A DNA stretch of 64,000 bases, from contig JALQBC010000002.1 of the NCBI GenBank assembly GCA_023375675.1, positions 1,240,001 to 1,304,000 of the forward strand, read 5' to 3'. Positions 1 through 12,068 of this stretch are shown in pieces. The position numbers were made by a program, and so were the translations under genes. Within the stretch, counting starts at the first letter, position 1, and every line of letters starts with the position of its first letter. The stretch is from Cytospora piceicola (taxonomy: Eukaryota > Ascomycota > Sordariomycetes > Diaporthales > Cytosporaceae). The notes beneath the pieces are model-generated. The model ran no database searches. It was not told the DNA's origin and saw only the letters and a list, made by a program, of their open reading frames with translations.

Positions 1-1549
1 AAACTTTGAAAGTCTTGGCCTCAATAACCACTCGAGTGCGACAACAGGAAGGAGCGTGTTTGGGTGTTTAGATGTCTAGGTGCTTTGCTTGGAGTGATGG
101 CGAGGACCTGGTAGTTGTTTAGTGGGTGTGGGGCGATAGTAGCCAAACCACACAAAAGGTAGGGTTCACCACTCGAGGGAAAGACAGAATGGAAGGTCTG
201 TAAAAAGAAGGCTGGCGAAAAGTCAGGGTCTGAGTTTGAGGTAATGGGAAGATGGTGCTGTCTGCGTGCGAGAGGGCGAGGAAGCAGCACTGTCTGTCGC
301 CTGCTAAGGAGGGAGGAAGGAGGAAGGAGGCAGAAGGAAAGCACCCTGTAGGTAGACAGGTAGACAGGTAGATAGGTACTTACTTAGGTAGACAGGTAAA
401 CAGACACACCCAAGCATGTGAATTTGGAAGCTGTAAGTACCTAAGTATCAAATGGAAACAAACAAACAGAAAGCCAAATACAAACCAAAAACAAGTCCCA
501 ACAAGTCTTGGTTTTCAGCACATAATACAATCATTTGTCCCCATGTAATTTGGTCAGACGAGGTTAGACAGACAGACAGACATGAAGGAAAAGGGAGGCG
601 AATATTGCAAAGACAATTGCAGGAATACCCAGAGATTTAGGTACCTACTCAGGACTTGGAATGTATCATTGTGTGCCCATCAACCGTAGTATCTATCTAT
701 GTAACCTTGAACTCATACATACCTAGGTAGTCAAAGTGATACGACGGACGGTCGGACCAGAGCTTTGGATATGCGCCGTTTAAATCTCCTTTAAACCTTG
801 GGAGTTTACTTTTAAAGTAACCACTAAGTATCATCTCCATCACCTTGTGTACTAAGTAGGTTGAAGAAACTAACCGATAACTAGAAGTTCTACCAGAACA
901 GTTGCCAGACCCACTCCCCCTTCATCACCATTTCTAATCGCGATCCCAGCTATACTACTGCATACAAGATCGCAACTCAAAGATCATGCACTAGGCCTGT
1001 CAGTCACGGCTTCCAGCATCTAACTAACCAGGCGGCTGGCTGTGGTCGAGGCTGTTGTGCTATGGCTTTACTGAGGGTCGACTCGCTCGACTCCATCCAA
1101 GAGCCAAATAGGCCCGGGGTCATCGCTCGAAAATGCAAAGACTTATCTCCAATAAACATCATTCCCCCGAAAACAATCATCTTACACAAAGTTGCACAAC
1201 GGTGGATACCGCCCTTCGGCAGTCATAGAACGAGCTGGTGACAAAGGGCAAACACAGGCCGAGTACAGCAACACCAGATATTTGTTCCATCTTACAGTAC
1301 TACCATGGCATAGCAGGTAACCCAAGTTACTATCGCCGGGCAATGAAGTCGTACAGGCGAGTGAGTGCCTCGTTACCTCAAACAACATCACTACAGAAAC
1401 TGTTTATGCACGGCAAAGCAGTGAACCACACCCACATTTCATGTAGATGTTGGATTCGTACTTAGTTGGGCAAGTATAAGACAATGCTTGTTTTTGTACC
1501 ACCCAGACTAACTACGAGTCAACAGACTTCGCAGGTAATTTGTCCGGCC
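1..1549. other. Intergenic, no gene seen
   Basis: No open frame here resembles a known protein; the ORFs present are short and low in complexity. Positions about 343-415 carry imperfect direct repeats of a GTAGACAG-like unit, degrading into GTAGGTA/ACTTAGGTA variants. One exact TACCTAGGTA palindrome lies at 720-729. The right end is the 3' flank of the minus-strand transporter gene. Confidence 0.6.
343..415. repeat. Short imperfect tandem repeat (GTAGACAG-like)
   Basis: Successive copies of GGTAGACA (about 8 bp) occur around 348-372, then diverge to GGTAGATAGGTACTTACTTAG and return to GGTAGACAGGTAAACAG. The repeat shares the AGGTA core seen in the dispersed TACCTAGGTA palindromes. Function unknown. 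Confidence 0.6.
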
Positions 1550-3769
1550 TCAAACATTCTGGTCTGCCTTCTCTCGCCAGACAGCAGCGCCGGCCTCCGG
1601 CTGAGATACCGCCGGAGCCTCCACACTCCGTGATAATACAGACTCCTTCTTCTCCTCCGAGTCGATATGCCCATCACTGAGCTGGTTCTCATCATGGACC
1701 GTAGTCTCCGGACTCGATGGACCTTCCACGCCCCTTGCCGCCCCCACCCCCTTCTCCCTCTCCACCCTCCTAAACCTCTCCGCTCTCCGTCTCTGATCTA
1801 CCCTCTCCCTCCACCCCCGTCCCCAAACAACCGTCGCCCACGTCCCAGCAGCACTCAAGACCAGGAACAAGGCACTGATCGTGCTGAACCACCCAACACC
1901 GATGCTCTCCACGGCAGGCAGGACCACCGCCGTGCCGAGACACGCAAACAGGTACCTGACAAAGTAGTTCCCGGCGATGACGTCGCTCCCGCGGCCCTGC
2001 ATCACGTCCAGGCAGTACGTGTTCAGGCTCGGGAAGCAGAACAGCTGCGCCACGCCCTGCAGGAACAGCGCCGCCGCCGCCAGCGGGGCGCCCCCGGCCC
2101 CGCGGTCGACCCCCCAGCCGTACACCAGCACGCAGGCCGGGATGGCGAGCCCCATGAAGGGCAGCGCGCTGCGCATCCTGTCCTCGGGCACGCGGCCCGC
2201 CCGCGTCCGCGCCACGTACTTCCTGGCGACGTGGTCCGCGTAGCGCCCGCCGAAGAAGGTGCCCGCGAGGTAGCCCGCCCCCGGGGCGAGGTAGAAGAGG
2301 CCGCTCTGCATGGGCGTGGTGAGGTGGAAGCGGGGGTTGAGGACGTAGCGGATCGGGGCCAGTAGGCTGTACATGTTCCAGACCAGGGAGCTGGATGCTA
2401 TACCTACGAGTATGCTGCGGGCAGGGTGTCAGCACTGGTATTGCTTTGGAAGCTGAAGAAGAGGATGGAGAAAGACACATAGACATCATCCCCATTTAGA
2501 AATCCTGACACATTGTCCTAGGGAGGTAAACCATGCAAAAGCCAAGGAAACCAACTTACAGATTGGGATACGAGACCATCAGCTTCACCACTCTCCACGG
2601 GTTGACCATGTCCCACAACACCGCCATCTTTCTCGTATTGCTCAGACCTTGAAGGTCATCATACTTCTTGTGGTGGATCGTCTCGGGCAGTAGAAAGAAC
2701 GTGCCCAAGACTGCGAGGCCCGAAAGCCCCGTCTGCACCCAGAAGATGACACGCCACGAAGTATACGTGACGATGATGCCACCCAAAAACGGGCCGATGG
2801 CCGGGCCGATAAGCGTACCACTGAGAAACCAGCCCATAGCTGTGGCTCGTTCCGTGGGACGGTAGATGTCTCTGATGTGGACCATCAGCAGGGAGGAATA
2901 CACAAAGGGCCTGGGTTGTTTGGTACCCCCTTCCCCCCACCCCTCGCTCTCCCCAAAAGGCACCAGGTAAGGAAAGTCAGTGGACGGAAATGTACATACT
3001 GCAGACACGCCGAGCCGACGAGCAAGAACGCCGTCCCCTCGAAGGCGGTGAGGATGCGGAAGATGAAGAAGGAAGCGAGGTTCGGTGACAAGGCCGTCCC
3101 GATGCTGCAACAGAAGAAGAGCACTGCCGTGATGCATGTGATCTAGAGCACACATACCACGGGCATGTCAGCACGTCCGAGACAAGTCCTCTCTCCCCAG
3201 GCCCCCCCCCCCCACGCAGGAGGGACAAGAAAGGCACCAACCCAACTCACACTTCTCCGGCCCCAGACCTCGCTGAACGGGCCCCAGACGATGGGCGAGA
3301 CGCCCATGAACAGCATGTACAGCGCGTTGGCCAGGCCGACGACCGGGCCCGTGGTGCCGTACTCGGCGGCCACCTCGGGGGCGGCCGACAGGACCGTGGT
3401 CGACGAGACGGGCGCCAGGAACGAGCAGTACGACAGCAGGGCCACGACGACCAGCTTGCGGCGCGGGGACGTCCCGCCGTAGGCCGAGTCCGGCACCTCG
3501 ACGTACGACGTGTAGTGCTCCACGGGGTTGTCGGGCCCCAGCGAGACGTGGGTCGGGACCCGCGTCACGGGCGGGCTGTCGTGCTCGCTGCTGTGCTGCG
3601 ACGAGGTGTCGCTTCTGCCCCCACCGTCTGTGACGGAGAGCGTCGTCGAGCGGTGGTCCTCTTCGGCTCGTCCGGCCTCTTGGTCGTGGTTGTACCTGTC
3701 GTTGTGTCCATGGCGGTGTGGCTGTTCCACGGAGTGGTCACCTGTTTGCTTGTTGGTTGTGCTTTCCAT
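1550..3769 (-). CDS. MFS multidrug/H+ antiporter, DHA1 family (Qdr/Aqr1-like)
   Basis: Predicted plasma-membrane exporter of the major facilitator superfamily, 612 residues from four exons: 3769-3251, 3142-3000, 2871-2560, 2414-1550. Introns have GTGAGT, GTATGT and GTAAGT donors and all phases close. The N-terminal ~110 residues are hydrophilic (Ser/Thr/His/Asp-rich, cytosolic). A motif-A-like loop (GPFSEVWGRRS) follows the second membrane segment, and DIYRPTERATAMGW plus SWRVIFWVQTGLSG are hallmark segments of the fungal Qdr/Aqr1 branch. The hydrophobic pattern fits 12 helices. The C-terminal tail of about 75 residues is charged. The second-intron acceptor at 2872 was chosen because it restores the family spacing between SAC and DIYRPTER; an upstream acceptor would add about 13 residues. 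Family known: export of drugs or weak acids. The substrate here is unknown. Confidence 0.9.
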
Positions 3770-6700
3770 ACTGGGAAGGAATTCTGACGGCCTGCTTTCT
3801 CGGAATGGTGGTGAAGAGCAATGATTGCATAGCAAGTAAGACTACCGGCTCCTGGAAGGAGATGGGAAGTGCCCTGCCTTCCTACTTGGACATGAAGTGC
3901 TCCACGGACAGGAGTTTCCGTCCCTCGAAATACCTAGGTAGTAATGATAAAATTCGTAACAGTAAGAGTGTCTAGGAGGAGCCTCAAGCACACAAGGAGG
4001 TGGCGTTGGTAAGGCAAAGACTCGATCGACCTGATCGGGTCGAGAATGAAATAGGGAACTCACACGGAACAGACCGGACTGTGGGAACAGCAAGATACTC
4101 GACTTATCTACTACTTCCTACCCTCCCGAATCATGCCGCCTCCAGTATGTCCATATATGGTTAAATCCATTGGGGCAGAAGTACGAGTCCTCTCTTATCA
4201 GAGTCGCCATGCGGTGCCTCCTCCCCCCCCTCCTCCCCCAAGTTGACGCTGCGGTCCGAGTATCGGTGGACGGTATAACAACAGGTTATCGAGGCCAGCC
4301 TAGCCCACCAGGGCTACTTGTGATCCCAGATAGAGATCTACATATTCGAGATAGGAGGCGGGGATGGGTATGTATGGTTTCACCTCGTTGAAGTTCATAT
4401 GCTGGTCAGGTCCGGTCTGAACTATTACCGCGGCATATCCGTGATCTTCCTTTTCCTTTTCACGTCGTACGGACGCATTGTAGGACGGCAGTGTGATGGG
4501 TGACAGCCAGCAGCAGCCCGTCTCCCCGAGGCGGCCTGCTCGATCGGCAAATTGGGATAGATCGTGCAACAGCCACTGAACCATTCAGCCTCACAGCTGC
4601 TAAAGGCCGTAATGCACATGTCCATGTATGCTGTGAAGCCCCGCCCGTGTGGTCGACCTTGAAGCACGAGGCGAGATGACGGGGTACGGGACAGGAAGGG
4701 AGACGCATAGGTAGTAGGCCATCGACGGCACTTCAGCTGCTGTGACTGCCCCGTCTATATTGTGTCGAAGTTCACAGTCTTTTCCGATTCTACCCCCGAA
4801 TGTTCCCAGGAATAGCAGTCGCCGAACTGTCCAATTGGCTGCCAGGCAATACTAATGAGGTGTTCTAGGTGGTGGCCGTCTGGCGACTTCCTACAGGAAA
4901 GGAGGACGTCTTCTTTTCCGCTTCAGAATTCACAAGCTGGCTGCTTGACAGTAAAAACAGTTAAAGTAGCTTTGACGAATCTGGGACCCCAAGATGTCCA
5001 CTGTCTAGACCTTGCATGTAGTAGACCAAAATATCGAAGCGAAGAACATATCGGCACCTCGGCATGGCTTGGTACTCAGCGTGACTGTCATTCTCCCGTC
5101 GCTGCCAAAGCCCGAGTCAGACAGAAACATTCATGCCCGTCCACGGGATCGATACTGGCCTGTCACCATGGAATCCTGTGCAACCGCGAGAAGACCATGT
5201 CCCCATTGTGTAGCGGGCATAGGTGTGCCGGTAAGTGTCCTTGATGTATCCGTCGAGGCCGTCCAGGTTAAGGGGGCAGACATATGAGGATGCTTATCCG
5301 TTCTGGCTTCCAAGGTTGTTGAATACTGGGGTTCACGAGCGATTACTCTTGGCCGCCGAACTGTTAAAAAAGGATAGTACTTACCTCGGATGCAGCCCCC
5401 CCCCCCCAATAGCTCAAACCTCACAATATAAGGTAATAAACTTATACATAACCATCACCACTTGTCTCATTTCTCAAGACAAAACCCCCGTGAGACTTGA
5501 GAGCAAGGCATCCACCCACCAGGGTACGTAGCACAAGCCGTGCAGAGACCTCTCCATAGTTTTTCATCTCTCCGAGATGCAGCCGCGATGTCTCGGGCTC
5601 AAAAGACGCAAACATATATACTCGGGTAGAAAGATCCCGGACGAAGAAGAAGCCATCGAGCACCTTGATGTTGGTGTGAGGAGGCGAGATATCCCAGGCA
5701 AGTTGTCCAGCCTTTCCGCACCCCCCTCTCACCCTTCCCCCAGATTCTCACCCATGAAGTCTCCGGATCACATGCTGCACTTCCACACTGCATTTTCCAT
5801 CTGCAAGAGCTCGAGAGGGAGACAGAAAGCAAACCGGCTGGCCAGGATCCCTCACCCTGGAGCCCTGGCACCCTCCGACACCCTCCCCTGCCAGTCCCGT
5901 TCACTCCGACCACGGCACGGACTCTCCCCCGGTTTTCCGGCCTCTTTTCCATATTGTCGAACCCCCCGGATAAGCCCAGCTGCATCTATGGCAGTCCAGA
6001 CTATAGGACCCACCAGACAAGCTCAACACGTTGACGTGCATTACACAGCGCTTCATAATCATGCACCTCATGCTGTCGCTGCAGGAAAGGAGCACTTGCC
6101 GTATGACTCTGAGACGGGGCTTATATCCGGCCAGGCCCAAAAAGCTGCTAGAATTTTCTAGACTCTGGGCATGGTTCTCATAAGCATTTCGGATCTCCAA
6201 CAAAATCGAAAGGGTTGCAACGTGATTCGGAAAAAAAGGAATCTTCAATTTTTCTTGGCAGTTCCATATTTGCAGGTATCTCTAAATGTAGCCTATCAAT
6301 CAGCTGTTAATCCTCCGTCATCCCAATAAAGAAGAAACTCATATGAGCAATAAAAGGCCCTCCTGTCATCTTCCTTCGCAGCAAGTGCAGCCAGATTTGT
6401 AGGTAGTAGAAGAAGTAAAAGAAGAGAAGAAAAAGAAAAGAACAGAAAACAAGTAACAATCAAAAAGAACAAAGCCCCAGCCGCACATGGAAAGCCAGGA
6501 TCCATCACTTCCTATCAGCTCCATTCTCCCTCGGGACTTTAAAACAAACCCGCAAACACAGGTGATATCAGAACACTGCGAGCCGTCACAACAAAGCTTT
6601 CTCTTCCAGCAACAATAGAAGCGACTCCGGGAAATCAAATGGGTAATCGTTGGTTAAATGGGTATGGCGTTCTGAAGGCAAAAGAATCTGTCGGTGAAGG

Positions 6701-7032
6701 TTGGCAGAGTAAAAAGTTGACCCTTCTCCCCTGACTTGTCTCATGTTCCATATCGTATTTCTTTTAGCGTCTTATGATGGTCGCTGTTTAATGCAAGGGA
6801 TGACTGGGAAAAGTTGTGCTACCCATGTTCCATGTCGTTTTGTGTCGTGTTGCCGTTGTCGGCGGGCAGCCCGGCAACTCGAATCCGGTCCATCGTCTCC
6901 CTTCTACACCACCGGTCGGTATCGCAGCTGCAATGGTACCGAAGCCGGCCTCAAAGACCTCTTAATCTCATCTCCGCGCAATCGATGCGGACAAGGACAG
7001 CCGCGGACCTCACAGCCTCTCACGACGCGCAA
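3770..7032. other. Intergenic, no supported gene
   Basis: Includes the likely promoter of the transporter gene (about 3770-4300) and the 3' flank of the next gene. One exact TACCTAGGTA palindrome lies at 3931-3940. Open frames of 128-194 codons exist around 5577-6161 on both strands, but their products are repetitive in composition and match no family I know. C-rich homopolymer runs occur near 4213 and 5397. Confidence 0.5.
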
Positions 7033-8166
7033 CTAGCGCGAGGGTGTAGCCTCGATGGGGCTGATCGGGGTACTCCGCACACCACTCAGATCACCAGAAC
7101 CCGTCCTCCTCAAGGCTTGCGTCATGGTCTCGACGTTCAGCTCGCCGGGGACGCCCATGGGTGACAGAGATGGTGACATGGACATGGTTGTCGACACCGG
7201 GCTAGCCAGGGGTTTCCGGCTGGGCGACGTCTCGATACCCTTCACGGACCCGGACTTGCTCTGAGGCGGTGAGACCCCGCCGGCGGAGCTCGACACGGGC
7301 GAACGGATAGGTGACGGCGATCGGTTGACGCCGCCCATGGAGGAAAGACTCGTCAGTCCGGCAAGGTGGATTGATTCCCTTGACCCGCCCAGTCCGGCAT
7401 GGCCCTGGTGCTCCGCCTGCACAACGTCCGCGAAGCTGATGAAACTCAGACGGCGCACGTCGGCGCTGTCCAGGTTGCCGTAGTTGCTCGCCGACTCGGT
7501 CTGGTCGTGTACAGGTCTGAAGTCTGCGGCATCTAGGCTGGAGGCTAGGTCGTCCTGCCAGCTGTTGGACATGTGGTCGGGGATGCCCGTGACTGCGGCT
7601 GCAGCGGGCTGGTGGTTTGCATGGGTAACAATCTCGACAGAGTCTGGATCGAGATGGTCGTCGGTGATAGCCTGAGAGGCGTCATCGAGGACGGGCGGTA
7701 TCTGGTTTTCTGTCATGATGTGGCTCGGGATGGCGGGCGAGTTCGGGATCAACGCAGCCTCTTGGACATCGCGTTCGAATATCTGGCTGCCAGCTGGTGA
7801 TGCGAGCCTTGGCGATGAAGAGATCCCATAACCTGGAGACGACGGCATTGTATGATTCGATGCGATTGTGGATCGCCGCGTGGGTGGTTGTTTTGTCAGC
7901 TTGTGTGTCGGGCTGGCAGTAGTGGCCACTGGGTCTGATCTTGACGGTGACTTCGCAGATTCCTCTGTCTTCTTCCTGCCAAGTCCAAACAGTCCCAACA
8001 TCTTGTTCTTCTTTTCGGAGCTGTTAGTATCGTGCTTCACGCCGCCGCCTGGTGCTCCTGCTCGTACCTTCTCACTCTTCTGTGTGGATGCTGGTTCGAA
8101 GGGTGCGGCCAACGCTGGAACGGGCTGGTTCGATGAGCTGCTTTGCAGCGGTACTGTGGTGGCCAT
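7033..8166 (-). CDS. Conserved-looking fungal Ser/Pro-rich protein of unknown function
   Basis: Single-exon gene for 377 residues. The ATG at 8166 has a good context (AACCATGG) and is preferred to an alternative initiator 10 codons upstream. The protein is mostly disordered: Ser/Pro/Thr-rich with many S-P sites near the C-terminus, which suggests a phosphoprotein. A basic patch (KKNKMLGLFGLGRKK) lies near residue 55. Two stretches look constrained: SQIFERDVQEAALIPNSP followed by an acidic segment around residues 125-180, and VRRLSFISFADVVQAE around residue 240. The C-terminus has LNVETMTQALRRTGSGDLSG. I cannot name the family. The function is unknown; membrane segments and enzyme motifs are absent. 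Confidence 0.75.
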   Translation of the reverse strand: MATTVPLQSSSSNQPVPALAAPFEPASTQKSEKVRAGAPGGGVKHDTNSSEKKNKMLGLFGLGRKKTEESAKSPSRSDPVATTASPTHKLTKQPPTRRSTIASNHTMPSSPGYGISSSPRLASPAGSQIFERDVQEAALIPNSPAIPSHIMTENQIPPVLDDASQAITDDHLDPDSVEIVTHANHQPAAAAVTGIPDHMSNSWQDDLASSLDAADFRPVHDQTESASNYGNLDSADVRRLSFISFADVVQAEHQGHAGLGGSRESIHLAGLTSLSSMGGVNRSPSPIRSPVSSSAGGVSPPQSKSGSVKGIETSPSRKPLASPVSTTMSMSPSLSPMGVPGELNVETMTQALRRTGSGDLSGVRSTPISPIEATPSR

Positions 8167-8854
8167 GGTTATCTTTGACAAAGGGCGGAGCAGCAAATTT
8201 GCGGTCTTTTGCGGTCAAGTCGGCAAGATCTATTATTTTGTGTTGGGAGACGTCCGAGAGTACGGTCGGCGTTGGGAAGGATGGTCTCAGTCCAGTGTGT
8301 GAAGGCTTGCGGTTGCTGGGAGACACGGGACAATCTGCTGGAAGCAAACAATTTATGTCAACCAACTTTGTCTCCTGAGCATTGGGATGATGGTGTCAGA
8401 ACTGCCATTCCAGGGCGGGACAACGCAGAGAAGTGGAGCAGAAAAAGAGAGCAAGAGAGGGAAAACAAGCGCCAAGGACGGGGAGGTGGACAGGAGACTA
8501 TCGCGAAAAAGCACCGGCGGCGGCGGCGGCGTGTGACCTGCAAAAAAACGACGTCGAAAGATCCATTCGAGGCGGTCGCCCTGAGCGGGATATTTCCAAG
8601 GAAGCCGACCCAACGATCGGGACCAGCCCACTCGGTTTCCTTGCTGCCCCGGCAGCTACATCCACCAATGTCCTTTTGGCTTTCGGGTAGTCCCATCTGA
8701 GGAGGATATGGAGAGCAAGAGACGATAATGACTGCCTACCTTGGAAAGATGGGGCTGGCTGTCCCTTCACTTTGTCCAGGGAGGGCCAAAGTATGTAAAC
8801 AAGAGACCCTGAGCTCTCTCCGCTTTTGGTCTTTCGCACGGGGATCGGGGACCG

Positions 8855-8884
8855 GTCTGGGTCTGGGTCTGGGTCTGGATCTGG
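8855..8884. repeat. Hexanucleotide repeat (GTCTGG)
   Basis: Four perfect head-to-tail GTCTGG copies at 8855-8878 and one variant (ATCTGG) at 8879-8884, upstream of the minus-strand gene at 8166. Confidence 0.9.
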
Positions 8885-8942
8885 AAGCCACTGACAAGCA
8901 CTGGCAGCGGGTCCGAGTCGATAGTAGCTGCAGGAAGAGGAG

Positions 8943-8984
8943 GAAGAAGAAGAAGAAGAAGAAGAAGAAGAAGAAGAAGAAGAA
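8943..8984. repeat. GAA trinucleotide microsatellite, 14 copies
   Basis: An uninterrupted (GAA)14 run, flanked by imperfect GGAAGA units. It lies about 780 bp upstream of the start codon at 8166. On the minus strand it is (TTC)n, which creates a spurious poly-serine open frame. Such homopurine tracts are length-variable and can affect transcription. Confidence 0.95.
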
Positions 8985-11900
8985 GGAAGAAATGTCAATG
9001 TTGCTGCAAGATCGAGCCGGTCTTCTCTCCTCGTATCGTTAGGCAGTCTATATCGTCGCGGCGGTAGGTCGGTCGTCCCTTTTCAAGGCTCGTTTGTTTG
9101 TCATGTATGGATAAATATAAGATTTTTCAAGCACGCAAACACACACAGCACAGAGTGGAAAGTCCGCACGCAGCGGATGTACGGATTGAATATGTGCGTC
9201 CCTGCAGGTCAAGCGCTGGGCAGGCGGAATGGAAGGCGTAGCGCAGCGGTTGGCAGCTCGAGGCTGACAGATATTGTGGGAACGGGGTTAAGGAGGAGAT
9301 ATGGGGAGGAAGAGGAAGAAGAAGAAGAGTAGGATGAGGAGGAGGAGGTAGAAGCGATTGCCTTTGACACCCGTGAGTAATCTGTTGGTACCTAGGTATG
9401 TAGATACCTAGGTACGTATGTTATGTGATCACAGTTAGGTGAATACAGATTATGGTTTAGAAGCAGCTGTGGATGTCAAGGTGTCGTCCGGGAGGTCAAG
9501 GTTGTTGGCGCGGGAAGCGAGGGGTCGAAGAAGTAGGGACCTGGCCGTGCCCCTGGTTCTGGCTTTGGCGCCTGGACTGACGCGCAGGGAGGAGTCAGTG
9601 GCTAGGCATTTTGGAAGAGAAACCCCCTGTAAGGGGGCTGGGCGGCATAACAGGCCTAGCTGATCAGCAGACAAGATGACGAATGGGGGGTCTCCAAAGC
9701 TGACCACTCAAAGTAAACAACCACTGACTGCCTGACTGCCCTTACTGGTACGTATCTACCTGGGTACTGTGTAGGCGTGATAGGCAAACTGATAAGGGCT
9801 GTGATGGGAGATGGAGTGAAGGCATGGTAGATTGCCGAGTTTCTATTTCGAGTAATATTGCCTATACCTAGGTAATCCAGCTTGCCAGAATACCACCATG
9901 TACAGTATGTAGCAACAACCCAACAAACAAATCCTGCAAGATGATACAAGAAGTACCTACTCTGCTACTTAGGTACGTATCTTATGCCATGCCGCCCTGT
10001 AAAAGAACGGTTAGATTGCTACCCCCTACGTAATGCCTCCCCGACACCCTCCAATACCTACTTACGTACGTATCTAAGGCAGCTACAAACATAGTCTCCC
10101 TCATCATCTTGGGGGGAGGGGGCGGCTGTTACAAGCCTGTTGCAAGCCTGCCTTGCCCTGTTTGCTGCTGCTGACTTGCCTCTCCTTCGTTATACTTACC
10201 TACCTTGGCACGTAGGTAAGCCCACTTAGATACAAAGATCCCGTCCATGTCACGATTCAAGGGCCCCGGCGGCTGCTGCAACGTGCGTGCCTCCTGCAGC
10301 GTCAGCGGAGAAGAGAAACTAACAGCCAGCTCGATCGCGATGATGTTGATGATGATGCCGATGACGATGGTCTTTCTCCTTCATGCTCTCCTGGCCCGCA
10401 GACACCGAAAGCTTAATTATTGGGGATAACAGACCTGCGTATACTGTGCACCTCCGTCTCATACGCCCGACCTGCCCGCTGCGCCCGCATGATTGGTTGG
10501 GTGACGTCTCACATTATCAATGCTTCCGCAGGAGTCGCATGAAATCAACCACAATCATCAGGGACCATCCAGAACTCAACTTCACCCCCGGGCGAATCAT
10601 CGCTCACTTTCCCTACACAGTATATACGAGTACGACTAAAAAAAACCCTCAATAGTCCTTCAAAAATAGAAACCTGCTTTTCCCAACCATCACCCATCAC
10701 ATCACACCACGGCACAGCCCTTCCCCCCGGGTCGCATGTTTCGTCGGTCCGTTCGCATATCGTGACACAGGCACCATACAAGCCCGCCCCCTCCCCTGGA
10801 GGGCCGCCCCCAGCCGGTGATAACAGAGATTCGAGTCGAATGACTGCAGACCCCCGCCTCCTCCCAACCCAATAACAACAACAACGGCCCGTTGTGAGAA
10901 GAAGGATTTGTGGGATGAGCCACGCGGCTCGTTGCTTTCACCAAGCCCGTCCAGGCCGCATGGTAGATTTAGGCATACATAATAAGAACCTCGTTCCGCG
11001 CCGCCGCATGGGGAAATCCATGCAGCAGTTCCTGCAAAGCAGTTCCTTCTTTGGCTTTTTACGAGATGTCCCTGCCCCTCGTTCACGTGAGCGTATCGGT
11101 GACTCCGTCTCGACACCTCGTGTGGTACAAAGAGTCTCGACTCCGTCTTGTGTGAGGAAGCAAGATCTGATATATCAAAACTCGCGCACTTTTTTCTTGT
11201 TTTTTAATCTGGCCTCGATTTCGTTTTACCATCAGCATTGGGCACCCTCTGGCCGGCCGCGCTTCGGCACGAACCTTGGAACCGGGAGGCCCACCTGTCA
11301 TCGACGGTCCCGGCGCCAGTGTCACTGTCAAAAATTCCCACCGCAGTAGATTGCCGTCAAAAACAACTCGATCAATTAAGCGATCCGTTATATATGTCCC
11401 GGCTCTCCCAACCTCTTCAGTGTAACAGCGCCGTGCGTAATTCTCCCATTCGAGCCCTGAGACGATGTTATGCATGTCGCTGGGGAGTAGGATAGTTTCG
11501 CAACTCCATCACTCCGTATCTCCCTTCCCTTTCGCTAAACCCTCACCGAGCCTTTAACAGACCACAAAAGCAGTACAACAAAGCAGCCCGGCAGAGAAAC
11601 CCAAGTTGCGACACGGAACCACTATTCGCCGTCGGCACACACCCTCCCCCCTTTCCCCCCTATCACCAAAGTACCAAAAGCCAAGTCTACTCATGAGACT
11701 AGTCGCATGTAAAGATTCCGACCCAAAACGAACATGTTTGTGTTATAATCATCCCGTCCCTGGTGGTAGGCGCCCAGACCCTTTTTTTTTTTTGGTGGTG
11801 AAAGTCAGCCAGCAAAAGAAACGAAAGGAGGTATCTGGTAAGCAGGAGCCGTGGGCCGCAACGCCGAAAGGCCTAAACGCCTCAAAACACCCTCCCCTGG

Positions 11901-12068
11901 ATATAAAAACATATCAAGCCGAACAATCGGCCCGACGCTTTCGCACTGATCTCAAGCTGCAAGGAACGGATACGATCTGGCGGCGAGTTGATCATTTCCA
12001 TGGCCATTTCCAACCTGGACCAGAGCGGAAATCGGAAAAGCCACACTGCGCATGTCTAGCGTTGGCTC

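Larger units (their letters stand above)
8167..12068. other. Long intergenic stretch (5' region of 8166 gene)
   Basis: Nearly 4 kb with no recognisable coding gene. The left part is the promoter or leader of the gene starting at 8166 and carries a hexamer repeat and a GAA microsatellite (listed separately). A purine-rich GGA/GAA tract lies at about 9301-9352. Exact TACCTAGGTA palindromes are at 9389-9398, 9405-9414 and 9865-9874, with relatives such as ACTTAGGTACGTA near 9965 and 10060-10220. A 10-T run lies near 11780. Confidence 0.5.

Noticed and set aside
1667..2365. 232-codon plus-strand open frame
   Set aside because: Shadow of the GC-rich last exon of the MFS gene on the other strand.
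5577..6161. 194-codon plus-strand open frame
   Set aside because: No family signature, biased Pro/Arg/His composition, and overlapping open frames on the other strand of similar length.
8498..8998. 166-codon poly-serine open frame on the minus strand
   Set aside because: It is the translation of the GAA microsatellite and flanking repeats, not a gene.
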